Source of the DNA: Isoetes taiwanensis
Lineage: Eukaryota; Streptophyta; Lycopodiopsida; Isoetales; Isoetaceae
Direction of reading: 5' to 3'
DNA length: 64,000 nt
Assembly (NCBI GenBank): GCA_021234155.1
Contig: JAJEKV010000022.1
Coordinates: 5,355,852 to 5,419,851, forward strand
The position numbers and the translations under genes were made by a program. Each line of letters opens with the position of its first letter. Position 1 is the first letter of the stretch. The notes beneath the pieces are model-generated. The model did no database searches and was not told the DNA's origin. It saw nothing but the letters and a program-made list of their open reading frames with translations. Below, one piece after another: positions 33,911-42,313 of this stretch.

Positions 33911-35784
33911 AACAAAAAACCCAAAGTGGCATTCTTACTTGTGGAGCTCCTTGAACATTTCTTCTAGTGTAAATTCCTTATCAACAACCTTTTGCCGTAG
34001 CCTTTCTAGTATATCCATATCTGTGAAGCCCTGCATTTCTCGCCAGACAGTTATTGTCATTTCCTTTTTGGGGACATCGGATCCTTTTTTCTTGTCGGAG
34101 ACCTTTCTTTTGCTTTTCAAATCACCACGCTCGAACATGGTGAATATTTCGTTTTGGAGGTCCCAAATCTGCAGAGAAAAAAACGATGTCAGTGGGAGGG
34201 TTGCAGGGGTATTCCAGAATACAAAAGGAACTTACTGTGCCGTCTCTGAAGGCTAGTTGAAACCAGTTATCATGTGGTATAAGAGACTGCCGTTTTTAGC
34301 CTTGTCGTATTTGAGGGCAAAGACTCCACAAAGACACGCTTCCTTCCTTCGGTTCAGAGTATTGTGGTTTCTTTAAATCATCTCCATATTTTTCTTTAAA
34401 TATAACATATTCCCTGTGCATGAACCTGATTTTGTCCACGAAACTCATTTTAAGCTTATATTTGTCAGCATTGTGCGTGTTGGCAACGATTTTGGCTTCT
34501 TCGTCTGTCAGGCCACAGTAAACAGCGCAGACAGAGAGGTATCGTGGATTGTTTTTCTCTTTGTACAACTGCCTCCTTGCTTTGAAACTGTGGTTTCCCC
34601 CAAGGACATAGTGCATGTAGGTGTCTGCATTTTCTTTGAAGTAGTCCTTGGGGTCCATGCACTGGGATCTGTCAACAAGAACAACAATTGGAGCAACATG
34701 GGCATTGGGGTTGCTCCTTATTCTGTCCTTCAAATTTCTTAAGTGGTCAACATAGATTTTGCGAACCTGAAGGGGGCGCTCACCAGCTTCATTCTTCGGT
34801 GGCAACCTCATGGAAGTTACTGGCAAGTATATTACACCTTGCACATACTTGTTCTGATTTATTTCTTCCATCCTCTCTGAGGTCTTATCCACCTTCTTTT
34901 CTTTAATGGCCACCCCAGGTGCCTTGCCCTTTCCCTTCTTCTTCTTTGGTTGTTCCTCAGGAATTTCCTGCACTACAATTTCTTGCACTTTGCATTTTTT
35001 TGGTTCTTTTGCCGCAACAGTGCCCCTTGGCCGGCTTTGTCTCTGATGCTCTTCTGATGTGCTGGGGCTGTCGTTCCCTTCTTCTTGACTGGAGCCGCCA
35101 CCTTCATTGTCCTCCTCCACTCTCTCATCTTCTGACGCGCTGTGTGCAAAATCCTCACTGGTCGTAGATTGCACTCTCTGTATAATTTCCCACAACCTCA
35201 GCTTGTTTATGTAATGCGTCATGTATTTGTACAAAGGTTGAGGTGTCACTCTACCAAGCCTAAAATAGCCCTGGTCCACAACAATATATCCTTGCGTTGT
35301 CTTAAACGAAATCCTTCCCTGTTGTCCGGACTGTCCGGCCACTTCAGATAGTTCTCTTGTTACTCCCATGCAAATGAAGTCGGAGTCAGTGTAGAGCTTT
35401 CCTCCAGGACTTTTACAAACGTGGAGGAAAGTGAGTGTCTTCATTTTCCTCCTCTGTTCCCCTTAGATAAAACCACTTTGTGTCTAAAAATTTTCATACA
35501 CGATGGGTTCTTCGCCTTCCATTACACTTGCCCTCGTGGGTGTGGCTTTGTTTTTAACTTTATTGACTTTCGAGAAGCTTTCTTGCTACCTTCTTGTCTG
35601 CAACATATTGGAGACAAAAACCGAATTTAGAAGCCAGAACCAACACTAAAACGTGTGTTCAGCCTTTTTTTACTAAAACAAGACAAATTTAAGCCCCTTT
35701 GAAGGTTTTTTTATCGACTAGGAAGTGTTAAAAACAAGCTACTTTTTCTTAAAATCGCAACCTTTTTACAAAAAAAAAAACAAA

Positions 35785-36010
35785 AAGTGTATTCCTAATC
35801 TGATTTTGCTTTAGTGTGAAGGCCAAAGTGTATTTGAATACACTTTGGCTTACACACAAAGGCCAAATGTATTCCTAATACACTTTGGCCTTGTCGTGTA
35901 AGCCAAAGTGTATTCCGGAATACACTTTGCCTTTAGTGTGAAGGCCAAAGTGTATTCCGGAATACACTTTGGCCTTCACACGAAATCCAAAACCTATTCC
36001 GGAATAAGAA
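35785..36010. repeat. Palindrome array B (first intron, copy 1)
   Basis: About six units. Two perfect AAAGTGTATTCCGGAATAC-type palindromes extend with flanking GCC(A)AA / TTGGC arms, so each unit is a longer inverted repeat (AAGGCCAAAGTG...CACTTTGGCCTT). Others have degenerate centres. It sits in intron 1 of the minus-strand methyltransferase gene. Confidence 0.9.
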
Positions 36011-36392
36011 ACGCACTAAGAAATGATTGTACGTTGTACTTTTGACTCACCTGTCCATGTCTTCTCTATGCGTATCGGAATACAGTCTCTGAATATAATA
36101 TTCGAGGCGCTGGCGCTGGCGACTTCAGCTCAGAGACTGGAATACGCAACTGTGGGCGCCATTATTTCTTTTTAAAGGTATCCCTTTCGTCTTGCTCGTA
36201 TTCTATGTGAAGTGGAATACGTTTAGCTTTACTGTTCTAGTCTAGTATATTCCGGAATAGCTTTTAGTTTGCCTTTCACTTATTTGTTACAGGAACGTCT
36301 ACTTGTACTACGTGAGCTTGTCTTCGGGAATAAGAAAAGGTCTGCATTAGAGAAAATTTCTCAAATCTCTACACTATTTTGCAGTTGTCAAG

Positions 36393-37057
36393 ATGATGAA
36401 CCGCTTCGTGAATAAACTTCCAGCACCTTTTGTTGTCTCAAGCTCGTCTAGTTCTGAGGAAACGCTTGGGAGCAATGCCTTTTCTTCAGAAGACCGGCAT
36501 TCTTCGACTAGGAACACAGAAGACTGTGAGATTCACTACAATTTCTCTCCCCAGGACTTCACTACAAATGAGGACGATGCTGCAGCATATACTCCTTGTC
36601 ACACAACGGTTGTGACACGTGGATTTGCAAAATTCCAGTCCGCTCTAAAGGATATGTTTGCAAGAACTCCTTCTCAGGAGGGTACAAGAACAGCTGCTGC
36701 CACAACCTCTTATGGGCCATCACCATCCTTTAACACTGTGCTACCGCCTTTTCCGGGAACAACTTCACGTGGCCTGTTTTCCTCTACAAACACACCACTC
36801 AGGACTGAGGAAGTCACCCCTAGAGTAGAAGTTTCATCAGAAGATGAAGACACCAACGAGGAACAACGAGATTACATGTTCTCCAGCCAATCTTCAAAGA
36901 AATTTAAGGTAGATTTTACTTTGAGAGCATGCTCCTCTGTAAGAAGAAGAAACCTTATAGATGAACACAAAATGAGGAGACTCTTGAGAACTAAATGCTG
37001 CTCATTGGGTTGCATCAACAGATTTAACATGGCTAAATTACGAGCAGTTAGAGACAA
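36393..37057 (+). pseudogene. Putative transposase (DUF7869-like), copy 1, N-terminal part only
   Basis: The frame opens with ATGATGAACCGC after a good intron acceptor (TTTTGCAG) and reads uninterrupted for ~220 codons through a Ser/Thr-rich N terminus to CCSLGCINRFNMAKLRAVRDN. There it joins gypsy LTR sequence at 37057 and loses the catalytic region. It matches 42314-43228 in copy 2 but lacks a ~260-bp insert found there, and has 8 bases (in AAACACACCAC) missing from copy 2. Its frame is intact where copy 2 is shifted. The truncation marks the tandem duplication junction. Confidence 0.7.
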
Positions 37058-37066
37058 TTTACATCC
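37050..37066. other. Tandem duplication junction with microhomology
   Basis: Left of here the sequence follows transposase copy 2 up to 43228 (GTTAGAGACAA). Right of here it follows the gypsy LTR as at 22072 (ACAATTTACATCC). The bases ACAA are shared by both parents. This is the head-to-tail joint of a duplication covering the gypsy 3' end, the transposon left end, the methyltransferase gene and the transposase N terminus. Confidence 0.75.
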
Positions 37067-37370
37067 TTCTAGCTTCATTATTATTTCCTAGATTAGATCA
37101 CACCATTCTAGCATCCCCAATGTAAGCAGAAAACTACCCACCTGGTTAAGCTGTTTTTACAATTGTCCTGCTGACACTCCAAATCTCCTTCACAGAAGCT
37201 CCTCCTCAGAAGGTTTGCCTCAGAGCAAAAACCCCAATTCCTCTACAATTTAGTATTTATAGATAATCTATATAAACACCATATACATACCATGTATGTA
37301 TTTTTCCAACTCCAGTATCAGTTTAATGATCCCTCACAATCATACTAAATTGTATCAAATTACTTATACA
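37058..37370 (-). repeat. Ty3/gypsy 3' LTR fragment (copy 2)
   Basis: Begins TGTATAAGTAATTTG on the minus strand at 37370, next to the purine tract GAAGAGGAGAA. It is truncated at the duplication joint. Counterpart of 22076-22520. Confidence 0.7.
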
Positions 37371-37584
37371 TTCTCCTCTTCAAATCTTAAACCCATGTCC
37401 TCATGGGCGAGCTCAGGAAATTGGCGAAGAATCCACTTCGAATCCTCCCACGTTGCGTCTTCAATTGGACAACCTGACCATTGGACCAAAAATCTTGTGA
37501 TGGCCCGTCTTCGAAGCTTGCATGTCTCCGTTTGCAAAGATACGCTCTCGTCGGGGATATAAAAATTCATCCCTGCTTACTAAA
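37371..37584 (-). pseudogene. Ty3/gypsy pol C-terminal end with chromodomain (copy 2)
   Basis: Continuation of the gypsy pol gene that runs 49382-45880. It encodes the chromodomain block LVQWSGCPIEDATWEDSKW. It is separated from the rest of pol by the 8.3-kb transposon; the bases TAAA (37581-37584) are the target duplication, repeated at 45876-45879. Joining the two sides with one copy of TAAA keeps the pol frame open. Confidence 0.85.
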
Positions 37585-37600
37585 AACAAGGTTGCAAATT

Positions 37601-37628
37601 AAACGGGAGTGTTGCAGCACTCCCGTTT
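37601..37628. repeat. Terminal stem-loop of the 8.3-kb transposon
   Basis: AAACGGGAGTG, loop TTGCAG, then CACTCCCGTTT: an 11-bp perfect stem directly inside the terminal repeat, followed by CAAAGATTCC. The second-family element has an analogous stem (AAACGCACTT / AAGTGCGTTT at 27515-27541, also flanked by GGAATCTTT on the plus strand) with different bases. The structure is conserved while the sequence changed. Confidence 0.8.
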
Positions 37629-39559
37629 CAAAGATTCCTTTAGAAAAAGCATGTCACTTCAAAAATTGGGCTTTTTTAAGAGAGGTTTAAAGTTTCAGGA
37701 GTATCAGTTTTTTTTTTTGGCCTATTTTTGGTGTATTCTATCTTCCCTGATAACCTGTTCCAAGAGAGATCCAGAGTACCATGGTGTTGTATGAAGCTCG
37801 ATTCCGGTATGGCTATCTGCTGAAAATCAGCACAGATTTCGGGTGGACACGACTTTGGTTTTTTGGACATGAGTACGTAATTTTATAGAGGTGGATGTAC
37901 AAAAAACACAAATTTAGTAAACATAATAATAATAATTTCATTACTGTTTTTGTGTTATATCAATAATGGCAATCAATAATAAATGTCAATCAGTAGCCAC
38001 AACATAAATCCGTCAGAGACTAAATTCAAATCTTCTTCATTCTTCTTGCTGGTCTCAGCTTGATCAGATTCTATCTTTTCACCTTTCTCTGGTGACTTAG
38101 GCTTCTCTGTGTTGGTGCTTGCTTCCGGTATTGTAGCTAGAGCAACTTCTTTCAGCTCTGCAAACGTAGCTTCGTCTTCCAAAGAGCTTGTGAAAGGAGG
38201 CTGTATCTCCGAAGATGTCATCTTAGCAAAATCAGAATTAGACTTTGCCCCCAACTCTTGATTCTCATCTAGTAGAGTTGGTAAGGCAGAAAGTGTCATC
38301 TTGATGAATTGTACAACAACCTTATCAATGTCAACAGCTACACAATTTCGGCCCTTCTTAAGTGCACAAGCAATAGTTGTACCAGAGCCAGAAAATGCGT
38401 CGAGCACCCAATCTCCTGGACGTGAGAACATGTCCAGAAGATGGTTAATCAGCTTCTGTGGCTTCTGGTAGTGATTCACTATTCTTCCTTGTGCACCAGG
38501 GTCCTGCAGCTTCTGTAACACAGCTGGAAACTCCAACACGTTTGAAAAGTTCTGGCACGCCGCTGTGTTGAAGTGTTCCATTGTACGTTTCCCATCGAAA
38601 CTCCAATAAGCCACATGGAGATATTCGACCTTACTCAGCAGTCGCGGGCCTCCACCATGGTAATTAATATTTGTTTTATACCTAAGGAACAAAAAAATAA
38701 AGGATTTAAGTACAGCCAAAAGAAACGTATTCCGGAATAGAAACTCCTAACAAGAATTTAAAAATGCTAGAGTTGTAACTAAAAAAAAAAAAATATTGAA
38801 AACAAAGGGACTTGTGTATTCCAGAATAAGTGCTTACCAAACCAGATTTTCATAACCAGCTTGCGCAGGGGAACCAAAATGATTCTTGAAGCTGGCTTCC
38901 ACCAGGCCTGATTGCATGCTTGAGTGAAATACAACTAGCCTCCAATGTTTTTGCCGTGGTAATTTGCTTTATACCGTCGACGAAAGTGCTAAACTCAGAG
39001 TTTTTAAATGGCTGGTCGTCGTAGCGGCTGTCTTTCAGCTTAAACCCATATGGAAGGTCAGCTATTACCAAGGTAAAATCTTGGGGCTTTATTGAATCGG
39101 CTAATTTGGTGCAATCACCGTGTACTATCTGAAATAGGTTATTTTGATCGTTACATTGTAAACCGCTCGTAATCGGAGGGGTTCATTATCCAAAACACGC
39201 CCGTCTGCCCGTCCTCTCTTCTCTTCTACCGTGTCCTCGACCCGGATGCATGAAGCCCTCCTAAGATCCTTGTTTTTCTTTTTGCTCTCGCAAAAAGAAC
39301 GTCTTAGTAACAAGAAAAACAAAATGTAAAAACAATATTCAACATACCCGGCCTTCAAAATTTGGCGATTGGATAATTTTTAAACCGAGGTTTGCGATAG
39401 GGTAAAGCTCTTTGCACCTTTCCCAAATTGTTTACATTTAGCTGTTCCATTAAGCATGTTTGACATGTGATGACGTTTTTCTGGCTGTAATATAATACAA
39501 ACGTTAGAAGAAAGAAAACTAAAAAGGAAAGCAACAAGAAAGAATCATTTAAACACGTT

Positions 39560-39805
39560 AAGCTAAAGTGTATTCCAGAATACACTTCGGCCTTCACACT
39601 GTAAGGCAAAGTGTATTCCAGAATACACTTTCTATCTTGCGTGAGGATTAAAGTGTATTCCGGAATACACTTTGTCTCCAGCGTGTGGGCCAAAGTGTAT
39701 TCCGGAATACACTTTGTCTCCCGTGTGTTGGCCAAAGTGTATTCCGGAATACACTTTGTCTTCCGCGTGTGAGCCATAGTGTATTCCGGAATACACTTCG
39801 TCCTA
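39560..39805. repeat. Palindrome array C (intron 3)
   Basis: Six regularly spaced units (~43-45 bp) with TGTATTCCGGAATACA or CCAG-centre variants, extended by AAAG/CTTT arms. All lie inside the 352-bp intron 39836-39485 of the methyltransferase gene. The spacers (GTCTCC(C/A)GCGTGTGGGCC-like) are also related, so the array grew by tandem duplication. Confidence 0.92.
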
Positions 39806-41654
39806 TCAAACAAAAAACCCAAAGTGGCATTCTTACTTGTGGAGCTCTTTGAACATTTCTTCTAGTGTAAATTCCTTATCAACAACCTTTTGCAGTAGCC
39901 TTTCTAGTATATCCATATCTGTGAAGCCCTGTCGCCAGACAGTTATTGTCATTTCCTTTTTAGGGACATCGGATCCTTTTTTCTTGTCGGAGACCTTTCT
40001 TTTGCTTTTCAAATTACCACGCTCGAACATGGTGAATATTTCGTTTTGGAGGTCCCAAATCTGCAGAGAAAAAAGCGATGTCAGTGGGAGGGTTGCAGGG
40101 GTATTCCAGAATACAAAAGGAACTTACTCTGCCATCTCTGAAGGCTAGTTGAAACCAGTTATCATGTGGTATGAGAGACTGCCATTTGTTAGCCTCGTCG
40201 TATTTGAGGCCGCACTCCACAGCACACGCTTCCTTCAGTTCCAAAGAGTATTGTGGTTTCTTTAAATCATCTCCATATTTTTCTTTAAATATAACATATT
40301 GATTTTGTCCACGAAACTCATTTTAAGCTTATATTCGTTGTCAGCATTGTGCGTGTTGGCAACGATTTTGGCTTCTTCGTCTGTCAGGCCACAATAAACA
40401 GCGCAGAGCACAGAGAGGTATCTTGGATTGTTTTTCTCTTTGTACAACTGCCTCCTTGCTTTGAAACAGTGGTTTCCCCCAAGGACATAGTGCATGTAGG
40501 TGTCTGCATTTTCTTTGTCGTAGTCCTTGGGGTCCATGCACTGGGATCTGTCAACAAGAACAACAATTGGAGCAACATGGGCATTGGGGTTGCTCCTTAT
40601 TCTGTCCTTCAAATTTCTTAAGTGGTCAACATAGATTTTGCGAACCTGAAGGGGGCGCTCACCAGCTTCATTCTTCGGTGGCAACCTCATGGAAGTTACT
40701 GGCAAGTATATTACACCTTGCACATACTTGTTCTGATTTATTTCTTCCATCCTACCTTCTTTTCTTTAATGGCCACCCCAGGTGCCTTGCCCTTTCCCTT
40801 CTTCTTCTTTGGTTGTTCCTCAGGAATTTCCTGCACTACAATTTCTTGCACTTTGCGTTTTTTTGGTTCTTTTGCTGCAACATTACCCCTTGGGCCGGCT
40901 TTGTCTCTGATGCTCTTCTGATGTGCTGGGGCTGTTGTTCCCTTCTTCTTGACTGGAGCCGCCACCTTCATTGTCCTCTTCCACTCTCTCATCTTCTGAC
41001 GCGCTGTGTGCAAAATCCTCGCTGGTCGTAGATTGCACTCTCTGTATAATTTTCCATAACCTCAGCTTGTTTATGTAATGCGTCATGTATTTGTACAAAG
41101 GTTGAGGTGTCACTTTACCAAGCCTAAAATAGCCTTGGTCCACAACAATATATCCTTGCGTTGTCTTAAATGAAATCCTTCCCTGTTGTCCGGACTGTCC
41201 GACCACTTCAGATAGTTCTCTTATTACTCCCATGCAAATGAAGTCGGAGTCAGTGTAGATCTTTCCTCCAGGACTTTTACAAACGTGGAGGAAAGTGAGT
41301 GTGCTGTACTTTCCTCCTGTTCCCCTTGTGATAAACCACTGTGTCTGAAATTTTTCATACACAGTGGGTTCTTCAGTTTCCCGTACACTTGCCTGTGGGT
41401 GTGGCTTTGTTTTTAACTTTATTGACTTTCGAGAAGCTTTCTTGCTACCTTCTTGTCTGCAATATATTGGAGACAAAAACCGAATTTAGAAGCCAGAACC
41501 AACACTAAAACGTATTCTGGAATAAATGTTCAGCCTTTTTTTATAAAAACAAGACAAATTTAAGCCCCTTTGAAGGTTTTTTTATCGACTAGGAAGTGTT
41601 AAAAACAAGCTATTTTTTCTTAAAATCGCAACCTTTTTACAAAAAAAAAAACAC

Positions 41655-41935
41655 CGAAAGTGTATTCCGGAATACAGTTTGGCTTTCTTGTGAAGGCCAA
41701 AGTGTATTTCGGAATACACTTTGGCTCTTTGGCCTTTGGGTGAAAGGCAAAGTGTATTCCTAATACTTTGGCTTTTGTTTTCAAAGTGTAAGCCAAAGTG
41801 ACTTTGGCACTTTGTTTAGAAGGCCAAAGTGTATTCCGGAATACACTTTGCCTTTAGTGTGAAGGCCAAAGTATATTCCGGAATATACTTTGGCCTTCAC
41901 ACGAAAGGCAAAACCTATTTCGGAATAAGAAACAC
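41655..41935. repeat. Palindrome array D (intron 1)
   Basis: Five or six units with TGTATTCCGGAATACA or decayed versions, many extended into GGCCAAAGTG / CACTTTGGCC arms. It lies within intron 1 (41971-41457) of the methyltransferase gene. A single extra site (GTATTCTGGAATA) is at 41512 in the same intron. Confidence 0.92.
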
Positions 41936-41979
41936 ACTAAGAAATGATTGTACGTTGTACTTTTGACTCACCTGTCCAT

Positions 41980-42313
41980 GTCTTCTCTATGCGTATCGGA
42001 ATACAGTCTCTGAATATAATATTCGAGGCGATGGCGCTGGCGACTTCAGCTCAGAGACTGGAATACGCAATTGTGGGCGCCATTATTTCTTTTTAAAGGT
42101 ATCCCTTTCGTCTTGCTCGTATTCTATGTGAAGTGGAATACGTTTAGCTTTACTGTTCTAGTCCAGTGTATTCTGGAATAGCTTTTAGTTTGCCTTTCAC
42201 TTATTTGTTACAGGAACGTCTACTTGTACTACGTGAGCTTGTATTCGGGAATAAGAAAAGGTCTGCATTAGAGAAAATTTCTCAAATCTCTACACTATTT
42301 TGCAGTTGTCAAG
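41980..42313. promoter_or_regulatory. Divergent promoter and transposase 5' leader with intron
   Basis: Only ~335 bp separate the methyltransferase ATG (41979, minus) from the transposase ATG (42314, plus). The plus-strand leader shows a donor (AAAG before GTATCC, ~42099) and an acceptor (ATTTTGCAG, ending 42304), implying a ~205-bp leader intron that holds a palindrome copy (GTATTCTGGAATA, ~42167). One related site (GTATCGGAATAC, 41992-42003) lies between the presumed start sites. The two genes probably share control. Copy 1 has the same layout at 36059-36392. Confidence 0.6.

Larger units (their letters stand above)
33129..36058 (-). pseudogene. ParB-like/DNA methyltransferase gene, copy 1, 5' part
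   Basis: Same gene as 37973-41979. The start ATG is at 36058, with an 8-base first coding exon, then a ~450-bp intron holding palindromes. The main exon (35597 to ~34296 and beyond) here has a 382-residue uninterrupted frame, cleaner than copy 2 in the acidic/basic linker. It includes the ParB-like block (HVAPIVVLVD ... YVLGGNHSFKARRQL ... VYCGLTDEEA ... NTHN). A short intron at ~34170-34235, exon 3 (frame 34138-33935), a palindrome-bearing intron and exon 4 (~33590-33460) follow. Exon 5 is cut at 33129; its continuation is 9 kb away at 23.1-23.86 kb. Scattered frameshifts occur near 34260-34300. Confidence 0.75.
37973..41979 (-). pseudogene. ParB-like domain + beta-class DNA methyltransferase gene, copy 2 (six exons)
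   Basis: Reconstructed GT-AG exons: 41979-41972 (ATG GAC AG), 41456-40128, 40060-39837, 39484-39348, 39128-38838, 38681-37973; about 900 residues. Exon 2 encodes a novel N-terminal region, an acidic Ser-rich linker with Lys runs, then a ParB/sulfiredoxin-like block (HVAPIVVLVD, YVLGGNH, VYCGLTDEEA, NTHN). Exon 5 has GDC and ADLPYGF (motif IV-like). Exon 6 has QKPQKLINHLL (motif X region) and VLDAFSGSGTT (motif I, AdoMet binding), then CVAVDID. The order IV before I is that of beta-class N6-adenine/N4-cytosine methyltransferases. ParB-methyltransferase proteins are known from phages and bacteria. Frame breaks at ~40905, ~40750, ~40300 and ~38880, some of which are absent in copy 1. Introns argue for long residence in eukaryotes. 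Confidence 0.8.

Noticed and set aside
36872-37078. Minus-strand frame opposite the transposase N terminus (also 43044-43229)
   Set aside because: Antisense shadow of the plus-strand transposase frame in both copies.
22076-37370. Two independent insertions of the ParB-methyltransferase transposon into two gypsy copies
   Set aside because: The insertion point and flanking gypsy bases are identical at 22730 and 37581, and a duplication joint exists at 37057. One insertion followed by duplication is simpler.
39560-39805. Regular palindrome-spacer array resembling CRISPR
   Set aside because: Spacers are related to each other, repeats vary at the centre, there are no cas genes, and the context is a plant transposon intron.
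39355-39822. Minus-strand frame with repeated CIPEYTL peptide units (also 33527-33853)
   Set aside because: It is the translation of palindrome array C or A, which lies in an intron bounded by good splice sites. The peptide periodicity follows from the DNA repeat.
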